Shown here piece after piece: positions 36,477 through 44,977 of a stretch of DNA of 64,000 nucleotides (position 1 is the first letter of the stretch; each line of letters opens with the position of its first letter). Location: the NCBI GenBank assembly GCA_947589305.1, contig CANQAP010000002.1:242458-306457 (forward strand), written 5' to 3'. A program made the translations under genes and the position numbers. This stretch comes from an uncultured Lachnospiraceae bacterium. GTDB lineage: Bacteria; Bacillota; Clostridia; Lachnospirales; Lachnospiraceae. Below the pieces are notes generated by a model that made no database searches, was not told where the DNA came from, and worked only from the letters and a program-made list of their open reading frames with translations.

Positions 36477-38213
36477 ATGGCAGAGTATTTATCACCGGGA
36501 GTTTATGTGGAAGAATTTGATTCGGGAGCAAAACCGATGGAAGGTGTAAGTACCAGTACCGCCGGTTTTATCGGATTGGCGGAACGTGGTCCGACGGAAG
36601 GGAATCCACAGCTTGTTACAAATGTGGCGGATTTCAAAAGAAAATATGGAGGTTACCTATCAGAAAATGAATTTGGCGAATATCGTTATCTGTGCTATGC
36701 GGTAGAGCATTTTTTTATGAACGGTGGTTCCAGATGTTTTATCAGCAGAGTGGCGCCAGAAGATGCAGAAACGGCAATGGGATATATTCCTGATAAAGAG
36801 ACCCCGATTCTGACCTTTTATGCAAAAAATAAAGGAGCTTGGGGGAATGACCTGCGGATTCGTTTATTGCCGGCGAGCAGAAGCAAGACTGCAGTGTTAG
36901 AAAGAATCTCGACATCGGAGGGAACCAAATACCGTTGTAAAAACGCTGCCGGATGGCGGGCAGGAGATATCGTAGCGTTCAGAGATACGCAACAGGATAG
37001 TGTACGGTATAACAAAGTGACCAGAAGTCAGGATGATCTATTGGAGTTTGCAGAAGAATTTGGCGAGGAAGTGGTAGATACACAGCTACTTCCGTCACGG
37101 TTCTTGCAAAGCTGTGATTTTAGTTTGGAAGTTGCTTATGAAGATCAGGTAGAAATCTATGAAAATCTGTCTTTAAACTTGAATTCACCAAATTATATTA
37201 CGAAAAAAACGGCAAGGTCGGAATTGATCGTCGTTGAGGCAGGAACCATACCGGATGAAATCAAACCGCCGTTTATGCTTCTCGCAGGAGATGAGGCGAA
37301 TGACCGTATCGTCTCTATGTCGGGAGGTACAAACGGTACGATGGAACAACTTTCTGCCGCCGATTTCATCGGAAAGGATAATGGCGCCGGTAAGCGAACC
37401 GGTATTCAGGCATTTTTGGATAACGACATCGTATCCATCATAGCGGTTCCGGGCGTCGTTGATCCGAACGTACAGTTGACGCTGGTGGCACACTGCGAGA
37501 ATCTCGGCAGCCGTTTTGCCATTTTGGACATGCCGCGGGATGCAAAAAAAACGGATGAAATACTGGCACACAGAGAGATGTTTGACAGTCATTATGCCGC
37601 TTTCTATCATCCGTGGTTGAAAGTCTTTGATCCGTTGGATAAAAAGAACTTTTCCATTCCGCCGTCAGGCTCTGTCGCAGGAATCTATGCAAGAAGTGAC
37701 AATACCAGAGGAGTGCATAAGGCGCCGGCGAATGAAGTGGTTCGTGCCTGTGTGGGTCTTGAGTGTAATTTTAATAAAGGAGAACAGGATATCCTAAATC
37801 CGAAAGGCATCAATCTGATTCGGAGTTTTTCGGATATGGGCATTCGTGTCTGGGGAGCGAGGACCGCAAGTTCGGATGGAAGTTGGAAATATATCAACGT
37901 GAGAAGATTATTTATCTTCATTGAAGAATCAATCAAAGCCAATACAAATTGGGTGGTGTTTGAACCAAACGACGAGACGTTATGGGTGAGAGTGCAACGG
38001 ACGATCGATGTTTTTTTGACAAGTTTATGGAGAAATGGTTATTTGGCAGGTAATTCGACTGCAGAAGCCTTTTTTGTCAATGTAGGGCGGGATACCATGT
38101 CACAGGATGATATTGATAACGGCAGATTAATTTGCGTGATCGGTGTTGCACCGGTAAAACCGGCGGAATTTGTGATCTTCCGGATTTCACAAAAGACCGG
38201 TGATGCACAGTAA
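36477..38213 (+). CDS. contractile tail sheath protein
   Basis: The contractile outer tube, 578 residues. The N-terminus SPGVYVEEF is the sheath hallmark that makes the inter-subunit mesh strands. The C-terminal sheath domain contains KYINVRRLFIFIEESI and TLWVRVQRTIDVFLTSLWRNGYLAG. Domain size matches Afp2/Pvc2-type sheaths. It is the only sheath gene in the locus, whereas many eCIS have two or three. AAAGGAGGAAGGAAAG precedes the ATG; 66 bases separate it from the ATPase gene. Confidence 0.93.
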   Translation: MAEYLSPGVYVEEFDSGAKPMEGVSTSTAGFIGLAERGPTEGNPQLVTNVADFKRKYGGYLSENEFGEYRYLCYAVEHFFMNGGSRCFISRVAPEDAETAMGYIPDKETPILTFYAKNKGAWGNDLRIRLLPASRSKTAVLERISTSEGTKYRCKNAAGWRAGDIVAFRDTQQDSVRYNKVTRSQDDLLEFAEEFGEEVVDTQLLPSRFLQSCDFSLEVAYEDQVEIYENLSLNLNSPNYITKKTARSELIVVEAGTIPDEIKPPFMLLAGDEANDRIVSMSGGTNGTMEQLSAADFIGKDNGAGKRTGIQAFLDNDIVSIIAVPGVVDPNVQLTLVAHCENLGSRFAILDMPRDAKKTDEILAHREMFDSHYAAFYHPWLKVFDPLDKKNFSIPPSGSVAGIYARSDNTRGVHKAPANEVVRACVGLECNFNKGEQDILNPKGINLIRSFSDMGIRVWGARTASSDGSWKYINVRRLFIFIEESIKANTNWVVFEPNDETLWVRVQRTIDVFLTSLWRNGYLAGNSTAEAFFVNVGRDTMSQDDIDNGRLICVIGVAPVKPAEFVIFRISQKTGDAQ

Positions 38214-38233
38214 AGGAAGGAGGAATCGGATAC

Positions 38234-38656
38234 ATGGCATATCCACATGGAAAGTTCAGATATAAAGTTGAAGTGGAAGGAATGGAATTAGGCGGTTTTT
38301 CAGAGGTTTCGGGGTTTGATGCGACCATCGACGTGATTGAATATCGAGAAGGGGATAAGGTACAGACCCCAATGAAAATACCGGGACTAAAGAAATACGG
38401 CAATATTACATTAAAACAAGGAGTAGCAGACAGCAAAGAATTATATAACTGGATCAGTACCGGATTTGAGAAGGATGTGGTTCGCAAAACCGTAACGATC
38501 ACACTGTTAGATATTGCAGGGGAAGCGGCTGCTGTATGGCAGGTGACACAGGCTTGGCCGACCAAATATACAGCACCGGATTTTAATGCGACGTCCTCGG
38601 AAATTGCAGTGGAAACATTAGAATTAGCTCATGAAGGCTTGACTAGAACAAAATAA
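38234..38656 (+). CDS. tail tube protein (gp19/Afp1-like)
   Basis: Main inner-tube subunit, 140 residues, of the T4 gp19-like family to which Afp1 and Pvc1 belong. Family marks: the PHGKFRYKVEVEGMELGGFSEVS-type beginning (residues 4-25), GFDATIDVIEYREG, the loop LKKYGNITLKQGV and SKELYNWI. The beta-barrel pattern continues to the C-terminus (WPTKYTAPDFNATSSE). AAGGAAGGAGGAATCGG precedes the ATG, directly downstream of the sheath. Confidence 0.92.
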   Translation: MAYPHGKFRYKVEVEGMELGGFSEVSGFDATIDVIEYREGDKVQTPMKIPGLKKYGNITLKQGVADSKELYNWISTGFEKDVVRKTVTITLLDIAGEAAAVWQVTQAWPTKYTAPDFNATSSEIAVETLELAHEGLTRTK

Positions 38657-38681
38657 AATATGAAAGGAGAACAAGGAATTT

Positions 38682-39053
38682 ATGGCTTGGCAGATTGAAT
38701 ATGAGTTTACGCTTCCGAAAGGCTATCGGGATATGCAGGGAACGATCCATCGGGACGGTGTTATGCGTCTGGCGACGGCAGCAGATGAAATCCTGCCTTT
38801 AAAGGATCCGAGGGTACAGCAAAATGCCGGATATCTGTCCGTGATTTTGCTGGCGCGGGTGATTACCAAGTTGGGTTCCCTGCAGGCAGTAGATACGAAT
38901 GTGATAGAAGGTTTATATACCATGGATCTGGCGTATCTTCAGGATCTGTATGATCGAATAAATTCTATGGAAGCGCCGATGTATGCCTGTACCTGTCCGC
39001 AATGCGGAAAAGAAATCCATGTACCCATAAATTTTATGGAAGCCGGACGTTAA
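38682..39053 (+). CDS. tail assembly chaperone-like protein
   Basis: A 123-residue protein found in the position of phage tail-assembly chaperones. Its middle, VMRLATAADEILPLKDPRV, then AGYLSVILLARVITKLGSL, matches the pattern seen in CIS and myophage assembly proteins. The C-terminus contains CTCPQCGKEIHVPINF, with a possible zinc-binding Cys pair. The last 8 codons overlap a slippery heptamer and stem (see the frameshift entry). A -1 shift at 39035 would extend it by 64 residues into the next small gene to give 182 residues. ATGAAAGGAGAACAAGG precedes the ATG. Confidence 0.75.
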   Translation: MAWQIEYEFTLPKGYRDMQGTIHRDGVMRLATAADEILPLKDPRVQQNAGYLSVILLARVITKLGSLQAVDTNVIEGLYTMDLAYLQDLYDRINSMEAPMYACTCPQCGKEIHVPINFMEAGR

Positions 39054-39066
39054 CGGTGTATCCGGC
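39029..39066 (+). promoter_or_regulatory. probable programmed -1 ribosomal frameshift signal
   Basis: A slippery heptamer A AAT TTT (39029-39035) lies in phase with the upstream gene. A 6-base spacer (39036-39041) follows, then a GC-rich stem GCCGGA (39042-39047)/TCCGGC (39061-39066) with a 13-base loop that contains the zero-frame stop codon. The downstream gene is in the -1 frame and open from before the heptamer. This is the classic layout of -1 frameshift cassettes, and the site lies exactly where tailed phages fuse their two assembly-chaperone products. Not tested experimentally here. Confidence 0.65.
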
Positions 39067-39229
39067 GGAACGTATTTACGAAGAAGTGGCGTTTATCGCT
39101 TATTATTTACATTGGAGTCATGATGATATTATGGAACTTTCCAACCGTGAACGTACCCGTTGGTGTCAGGAGATATCAAAGATCAATCAACAGGAAGACG
39201 GAGCCAAGGACAATCCGTTTTCTATTTAG
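39056..39229 (+). CDS. small conserved injection-system protein (DUF6760-like)
   Basis: A 57-residue product if read from the GTG at 39056, with core YPAERIYEEVAFIAYYLHW followed by DDIMELSNRERTRWCQEI. This resembles a small protein family that sits beside the tube genes in many eCIS loci. The GTG has no good ribosome binding site and lies inside the hairpin loop of the frameshift signal, so the main route of expression may be as a C-terminal extension of the upstream gene. Function unknown; probably assembly. The stop is 23 bases before the second tube gene. Confidence 0.7.
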   Translation: MYPAERIYEEVAFIAYYLHWSHDDIMELSNRERTRWCQEISKINQQEDGAKDNPFSI

Positions 39230-39252
39230 CATTACGCAAAGGAGGAAGATCG

Positions 39253-39669
39253 ATGGGATATGCAATGCAGCATCGTTTTCGGGTTACGGTAGGAGAGTCT
39301 GTCTGGTCGTTTTCAAAAATATCAAACATTGAGATGGGCATAGAGTACGAGATTCTGCGGGAAGGTGGAAATAATCTGGCGCCCAGAATTCTTCCGATGC
39401 CTCAAAAGGCTTTGAAGACCGTAAGATTGGAACGGGGCGTACAGACCCGTTCCAAGGAAACGGAAAGTGTGCAGACATTATATGCCGGCATGCCCATTGA
39501 ACAAGGGATCGGTATCACCATTTTAGATGCGGCTGGACTTACGGTTGCGGAATATACCTTACAGGGGGCGACAGTCGTGAAATGGGAGATTGGCGCTTGG
39601 GATGCGCAGAGTAATCAGGTATTGATCGAAACATTTGAAATCGCATATACGGGGATCAAGCGGGAATGA
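39253..39669 (+). CDS. second tail tube-like protein (Afp5-like)
   Basis: A 138-residue protein with the same tube fold as the gene at 38234: HRFRVTVGESVWSFSKISN at the N-terminus, a PQKALKTVRLERGV loop in place of the GLKKYGNIT loop, and WEIGAWDAQSNQVLIETFEIAYTG at the end. In Afp/Pvc the equivalent smaller tube protein initiates the tube on the baseplate. The ATG at 39253 follows AAAGGAGGAAGATCG; upstream in-frame codons were not included. The stop overlaps the next start (ATGATGA region). Confidence 0.85.
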   Translation: MGYAMQHRFRVTVGESVWSFSKISNIEMGIEYEILREGGNNLAPRILPMPQKALKTVRLERGVQTRSKETESVQTLYAGMPIEQGIGITILDAAGLTVAEYTLQGATVVKWEIGAWDAQSNQVLIETFEIAYTGIKRE

Positions 39670-40214
39670 TGATTTGGAAGTGGATCAACAACATCAAAAA
39701 AAGGAAACAAGAGCATTTAAATCAGATATTTGCGGAAAAGATCAGAGAAAAATATGAATGGAAATGGCGGGAACGTTATGAAATGATCAGTTTGCGGTAC
39801 CGGCATATGGAAAGAGCGGTTACTTTGATCAGGCAGACGGATACCCGTCAGGTAGAGCAGTTGATTCAGAAATATTTACCGAAGATCACGCAGACTGTCA
39901 CACCCGTAGTGTCACGGCAGGAACGCACGAGACTGTTGACCGTTATCGAACAGATCGGACGTCAGGGCGGCGAGCAAAAACAACTGGAACAGCTAATCTT
40001 TCGACGCAGGGAAGAGGAGTGGAAGAAAATCATCAAAAGACAGGAAGAAGAGGTGCAGATATTGCGTCAGGAGATGATACAACAGATGAAGATGATACAG
40101 CAATGGGAAAAAAAGATGCGAGAACCGGATTTGGATATGGATCGGATTTATAAAGAGATACAAAAGCGGATGGAACAGACGTTACGATTAGAACGGCTGC
40201 GTTCCGGCTGGTAA
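39666..40214 (+). CDS. charged helical protein of unknown function in injection-system operon
   Basis: A 182-residue protein very rich in Arg, Lys, Glu and Gln, almost wholly predicted helix/coiled coil, with repeated patterns such as RRREEEWKKIIKRQEEE. There is no membrane segment. It overlaps the tube gene by 4 bases and precedes the LysM baseplate gene. Its place corresponds to the small Afp6-like gene of eCIS. It might act as an assembly factor. As the only coiled-coil protein among the structural genes, it might also act as a short length-determining rod. Neither role can be shown from sequence. Confidence 0.6.
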   Translation: MMIWKWINNIKKRKQEHLNQIFAEKIREKYEWKWRERYEMISLRYRHMERAVTLIRQTDTRQVEQLIQKYLPKITQTVTPVVSRQERTRLLTVIEQIGRQGGEQKQLEQLIFRRREEEWKKIIKRQEEEVQILRQEMIQQMKMIQQWEKKMREPDLDMDRIYKEIQKRMEQTLRLERLRSGW

Positions 40215-40225
40215 GGTGGGCGGTT

Positions 40226-40861
40226 ATGGAAAAAGCAAAGATGATTCCGGAGATCGATGAAGCCTTTTCGGTGCAGTTTAATCCGGCGGAATATCAGATC
40301 GCAAATACCGTACAATATGCAGAAAAAACGGTCACGGGATTGGATGGAGCCATTCAGCAGTTTATAGCAGGCAGTAACCCGGTTCTGACATTGACCTTGT
40401 ATTTTGATACCTATGTCCCAGCAGGGGCGGACGGTCGTCAGGAAAGCGGAACGGATGTCACGAAGGAGACAAAAAAAGTGGTAAAACTGATGGAGATCGT
40501 AGGGAAACTGCATCGCCCGCAGCATGTTACGTTTTCGTGGGGTTCTATCCAGTGGAAAGGTATTCTGACAAACGTAACGGAACAATATACCATGTTTCTT
40601 TCAGACGGAAAACCGGTACGGGCAAAATTAGATGTCACGATCAAGGCATTGTATGACGTGGAACAGGCAAAGCGTTCCCAGCCGTTTGAATCACCGGACC
40701 GCAGTAAATACAAAATCGTGCATCAGGGAGAGTATTTGTGGCAGTACGCATATGAAGAATACAAGGATCCGGATGCTTGGAAGCTGATTGCTTTGGAAAA
40801 TGGATTAAAGCATCCGTTAGAGATCACCTCCGGGCAGGTGCTGCGGATACCGGCACTGTAA
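40226..40861 (+). CDS. LysM-type baseplate protein (Afp7/gp53-like)
   Basis: A 211-residue baseplate protein. Residues 1-155 are a beta-rich domain beginning near FSVQFNPAEYQI. The C-terminal 50 residues form a LysM module (YKIVHQGEYLWQYAYEEY, then WKLIALENGL and ITSGQVLRIP). In Afp7 and in phage gpX/gp53 this module helps to hold hub and wedge proteins together, rather than binding peptidoglycan. AAGGTGGGCGGTT precedes the ATG. Confidence 0.88.
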   Translation: MEKAKMIPEIDEAFSVQFNPAEYQIANTVQYAEKTVTGLDGAIQQFIAGSNPVLTLTLYFDTYVPAGADGRQESGTDVTKETKKVVKLMEIVGKLHRPQHVTFSWGSIQWKGILTNVTEQYTMFLSDGKPVRAKLDVTIKALYDVEQAKRSQPFESPDRSKYKIVHQGEYLWQYAYEEYKDPDAWKLIALENGLKHPLEITSGQVLRIPAL

Positions 40862-40878
40862 AAGAGAGAGTAGGATAT

Positions 40879-41931
40879 ATGGGAAACGATTGGAAAAGTC
40901 TGGTTAAAAAATATAGCGGTTTTCAGACACCGGCTGTGAGACTATTGGTAAATAATGTGGATGTCATCTCAACCTTACATGTAGCGATTGACCAGATCAA
41001 TCTTTCCATGTCTCTGATGCAGGCAAACAGTGTGCAATTTCAGGTGTTAAATGCGTTTGATGTGGAAAGCAGGATGTTTTCCGGAACGATCAAACAGACA
41101 TTTGGATTGGGAAATATTTTGAAACTGGAATTGGGATATGATTCTGATCTAACAGAATTGTTTCATGGTTACATTGCCGAAGTCAATTATATTTTTCAAG
41201 AGACGCCAAGTATACAGATTACGGCGTTTGATGTCAGGAGAGTCCTGATGGAATCCGTACATCAGAATTTGGCATACCAATCGCAAAGTTATTCGGATGT
41301 ATTTGAGACAGTGATGAAAAAATATCATCGTTTTTACGATACGTTAATGATCGACCATACGGAGAAGCAGTTTGAACAAATCGTGCAAAAAAACAGCGAT
41401 TACCGGTTCATTCAGGATGAATTGTGCATCAAAGCCAACAGGGAATTTTTCATGGTCGGAGGAACCGTTTATTTCCGGACGCCTGAAAAAGCGAAAGAAA
41501 CGGTTGCGGCTTTGGACTGGGGAGAAGGTCTGATGTCGTTTCAGAAGAGAGAGAGTCAATGCAATCAGATCATTCGCGTATACGGCATGGCGGATGACAG
41601 AAAAGAACAGTTAAGCGTAGAGGTGCGGATTAAGACACCGCATGCTTCAGATGCGTGGGAGATCATGAAAGAATATCAATATCCGGATATGGTCGGAGAA
41701 GCAAAGATCCGTAGAGTGGCGGAAGCGATCGCAAAAAAGCTAAAGCCGGAGTATGCAGGAGGAAGCGGTTCTTGTATCGGTCTGCCGGAGCTGGTTCCGG
41801 GCAAGTATTTACGGCTTGGATATCTGGATACCGAACAGCCGGTGGAATATTATATCCGACAAGTCAGTCACAGTTTTGGCACAGGAGGATATCAGACGCA
41901 ATTTAACGTGGCGGCAGAAATAGAGAGATAA
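40879..41931 (+). CDS. baseplate hub protein (gp27/VgrG N-terminal-like)
   Basis: A 350-residue hub that connects tube and spike. The fold resembles T4 gp27 and the first domains of VgrG: LELGYDSDLTELFHGYIAEV, then IQITAFDVRRVLM and FIQDELCIKANREFFMVGG. The C-terminus carries PGKYLRLGYL, then VEYYIRQVSHSF, typical of D-type late-control proteins. Unlike VgrG or Afp8, the gp5-like spike is not fused but encoded 14 kb downstream at 55694. The ATG at 40879 follows GAGAGTAGGATAT; an upstream in-frame ATG lies inside the LysM gene and was rejected. Confidence 0.88.
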   Translation: MGNDWKSLVKKYSGFQTPAVRLLVNNVDVISTLHVAIDQINLSMSLMQANSVQFQVLNAFDVESRMFSGTIKQTFGLGNILKLELGYDSDLTELFHGYIAEVNYIFQETPSIQITAFDVRRVLMESVHQNLAYQSQSYSDVFETVMKKYHRFYDTLMIDHTEKQFEQIVQKNSDYRFIQDELCIKANREFFMVGGTVYFRTPEKAKETVAALDWGEGLMSFQKRESQCNQIIRVYGMADDRKEQLSVEVRIKTPHASDAWEIMKEYQYPDMVGEAKIRRVAEAIAKKLKPEYAGGSGSCIGLPELVPGKYLRLGYLDTEQPVEYYIRQVSHSFGTGGYQTQFNVAAEIER

Positions 41932-41971
41932 CACAGTGGATCACCGAAGAATGTCATCGGGAGGAAGACGA

Positions 41972-44953
41972 ATGACAGGGGAACGAACAACGCAGGAACA
42001 ACGTTCAGGCGACGGAATGACAGCAAAAGAAGATATCAGACATATATTTTTGGAACAAATGGAGCAATTAGCATATTCCTATACACCGGAATGGAAATTT
42101 GATGCCGAACATCCGGATGTGGGATCGGTGTTGCTATCTATCTACAGCGATTTGTTATCAAAAATGATGCAGCGTTACCAACAGGCTCCTGAAAGGGCGA
42201 AGGCGGAATTTATGTCCGTTTTGGGAACCCGGACAAAACCGGCAGAAGCTGCCAAGGGATATTTGTCGATTGAGAGCATGCAGGGCGTGACAGACACTTA
42301 TGTACTCCCGTCCGGTATGGGTTTGATTGCAAAGCAGGAGATACAAGAAGATGTCAAATGGATGACGCAAAAAGAGTTATGCGTGAGTGCCGCAGAAATG
42401 AAGACCATATATTATACAGACGGCATCCGGGATGCCATTTATTGCGTGGCGCAAAAGCAGGGTCCCCTGACACCGTCGCTCAGGCAGAATCTTCAGGAAC
42501 ATGTATGCTGTCTGGGACATTCTGTGATACTGGCAGTTACAGGAGAGGCGGAAATTTGGATCCGTTTTTTCCCTGAAAATCAATGGAAAGATTGGGATCG
42601 ATTGATTCGGGACAGAGAGAAGACGATGTTTACATATTTATCACGAGAGGGAGAAGTCCGGTTTCGGGAATGGACTTGCGATCATCATATCATTCGGTTA
42701 AAAAAGACGAAAGAAATGCCGGATTTCCAGACAGAGAGCCATAACGATAAAACGGGCGGCTGGTTGTGCTGGTACTCAAAAGATATCCAATCCTATTCGG
42801 ATTTTGAGATTGTGGATCTACGGCTGGGCGCTGTATCGGAACGAGAAAAACCGGAGTATATGTACAGTGCGGAGGGAGAAGAATGTTTTGGCAGCGGATA
42901 TCCGTTTGGTGAGAGACCGTATGTATACGGTGAAAGCTATCTGGTATCGGATGCAATGCTGGGAAAGAGAGGGGCAAACATACATATACGGATACAAGTG
43001 GCATTTCGCAGGATTGCTTTATTGACGGAGACGGTACCCATGCCGGTACATTGGAAGGCGATCATGAAGGAATCCGATTTCCCGAAGGAGGAAGAGATGC
43101 CGATCACGATTGAAGAGGTAGTGTGGGAGTATTATAACGGTACCGGATTTACAAAACTGTGTCCCACATCACAGTATAGCCAGATCTTTACTCCGTCTTC
43201 GGAAGCCGGTGACAAACAGGAAACATATCCCGAACGTGTTTGGGATATGGAATTCATTTGCCCGTCAGATATTCAGCCGTTTTTGGTCAATGCAAAAGAA
43301 GCATACTGCATACGGGCAAGAATTGTACGTATGCAAAATGTATATGCACGCACGGGGTATTATGTGACTCCGTATATATCCCATATGGATATTGCTTACG
43401 ATTATCGAGATAGGCTGGAACAACCGGAAGCCTGTGAACTTAGGAATAATGCGCAAAGAGTATGGGTGGATGCCTTTCAGATGCAGCCTTTTCAGAAATT
43501 AACGGATCGCTATCCTTCCTTCTATATTGGATTTTCACAGAAATTAACAGGCGGACCGTTTGGTATGTACTGCCGCATTCGCGACGGATCGGAGCAGGAT
43601 AACGTCACATGGATGTATGAGTATGCTGCTGCAAAAGGGTGGAAAAGCCTGATCGTAGAAGATGAAACGGATAATTTGAAAAAAAGCGGTATGTTGACTG
43701 TATTCTGTAATGAGGATAGCAGCCGGCAAACAATCTTTGGGACGGAAGGATATTGGTTTCGTATCCGAATGGTGGCAGAAGGAGAAAAAACAACACGGAT
43801 TCAGGAATATCCGATTCAGGAACTATGGTGGAATTCGGTTCCGGTTCTGGCAGTTGAGAGAATGCCGGATGAATACTTTACGTTAGGCGGATATGCAAAA
43901 GAAAATATATATCAGTTAAGCCGGAAGAACATTCAACAGATTGCGGTATGGGTAAAGGAACGGCGCATGGGCGGTTTCGAAGTCACAGCGGACGGAACCG
44001 AGAGGACTCCGGCAGATCGGAAGGACAGATGGGTCAAATGGAACGAAACGGAAGAACTCAGGAACAGACAGCCGGAAGAACGAATCTATCAGATCGACAG
44101 ACAGGAAGGCAGATTAAGATTTCCAAACGGCATTGAAAGATGCGATTGGATCGAAACCGGTTATGACAATGTAAAAGTGGTGTATACATGGGGTGGAGGC
44201 AGAAACGGAAATTTGCCAACCGGACAAAGGTTTCAGCCGGAATATTCCATACGTTCTTTGGGGAAAATCTCGAATCATGTTCCGCTGACCGGTGGAAGGG
44301 AAGCAGAAAGCATGGAGGAAGCATGGAACAGGACTCGTTGTTGTTTACGGCATCGGAATCGGGCGGTCATGCTGTCTGATTACGAAGCGTTGGCAAAAGA
44401 GGCGTCACGCGAGGTGGTACGCGTCAAAGTCTGTACGAACCGGAGACCGGATGGAAAACCGGAACGAGGGGCGTTGACAATGGTTATCCTGCAGGAGAGA
44501 TTCCATACTCCGTCGTTTGATTTTCAATCGTTAAAGGAAACGATCGAAACGTATATCCGCAGCCGTATGTCGGGGATATGGCAACTGAAACATCAGTTTT
44601 ATATCATAGAACCTTGGTATACGGAAATACAGGTATCCGCAGTCTGCATTCTGAAACCGCAGGTATCCCTGTTTGTGTGTCAGGCGGAAGTACAACAGAA
44701 ACTGGAAGAATTTTTAAACCCGCTGACCGGAAATTTTGACGGATCGGGATGGAAGATCGGGAGTGTGCCGCATGTGGAGCAGATACGAAATGCAATCCGG
44801 AAAGTCAATGGCATTGAAAGTATAAAAAAACTATTGGTAAAGGCATATTGTAAACGGGGACATAAGATACAGGAAATAGATTTGGAAGGCGATTTACCGG
44901 AATATTTAGTGATCGTCAACGGAACCCATCATATCCGATTGAGTTATACATGA
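41972..44953 (+). CDS. baseplate J-like wedge protein, large (Afp11-like)
   Basis: A 993-residue baseplate wedge protein. The N-terminus has the wedge-type YSYTPEWKFDAEHPDVGSVL and LLSKMMQRYQQAPERAKAEF segment that docks onto partner wedge proteins. The gp6/J-like domain is in the C-terminal third, with NHVPLTGGREAESMEEAW, MLSDYEALAKEASREVVRV and IETYIRSRMSGIWQ. The ATG at 41972 was chosen for its GGGAGGAAGACGA ribosome binding site; a GTG and an ATG lie upstream in frame. One of two J-like genes in tandem. Confidence 0.87.
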   Translation: MTGERTTQEQRSGDGMTAKEDIRHIFLEQMEQLAYSYTPEWKFDAEHPDVGSVLLSIYSDLLSKMMQRYQQAPERAKAEFMSVLGTRTKPAEAAKGYLSIESMQGVTDTYVLPSGMGLIAKQEIQEDVKWMTQKELCVSAAEMKTIYYTDGIRDAIYCVAQKQGPLTPSLRQNLQEHVCCLGHSVILAVTGEAEIWIRFFPENQWKDWDRLIRDREKTMFTYLSREGEVRFREWTCDHHIIRLKKTKEMPDFQTESHNDKTGGWLCWYSKDIQSYSDFEIVDLRLGAVSEREKPEYMYSAEGEECFGSGYPFGERPYVYGESYLVSDAMLGKRGANIHIRIQVAFRRIALLTETVPMPVHWKAIMKESDFPKEEEMPITIEEVVWEYYNGTGFTKLCPTSQYSQIFTPSSEAGDKQETYPERVWDMEFICPSDIQPFLVNAKEAYCIRARIVRMQNVYARTGYYVTPYISHMDIAYDYRDRLEQPEACELRNNAQRVWVDAFQMQPFQKLTDRYPSFYIGFSQKLTGGPFGMYCRIRDGSEQDNVTWMYEYAAAKGWKSLIVEDETDNLKKSGMLTVFCNEDSSRQTIFGTEGYWFRIRMVAEGEKTTRIQEYPIQELWWNSVPVLAVERMPDEYFTLGGYAKENIYQLSRKNIQQIAVWVKERRMGGFEVTADGTERTPADRKDRWVKWNETEELRNRQPEERIYQIDRQEGRLRFPNGIERCDWIETGYDNVKVVYTWGGGRNGNLPTGQRFQPEYSIRSLGKISNHVPLTGGREAESMEEAWNRTRCCLRHRNRAVMLSDYEALAKEASREVVRVKVCTNRRPDGKPERGALTMVILQERFHTPSFDFQSLKETIETYIRSRMSGIWQLKHQFYIIEPWYTEIQVSAVCILKPQVSLFVCQAEVQQKLEEFLNPLTGNFDGSGWKIGSVPHVEQIRNAIRKVNGIESIKKLLVKAYCKRGHKIQEIDLEGDLPEYLVIVNGTHHIRLSYT

Positions 44954-44977
44954 TGTACGAAGGGAGAAGAGGAAGGT

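Noticed and set aside
38682..39229. A sequencing error or broken gene at the chaperone-like/DUF6760-like overlap
   Set aside because: Both parts are intact with conserved ends, the frame change coincides with a slippery heptamer and stem, and small separate homologues exist in other loci; programmed shifting or two genes fit better than an error.
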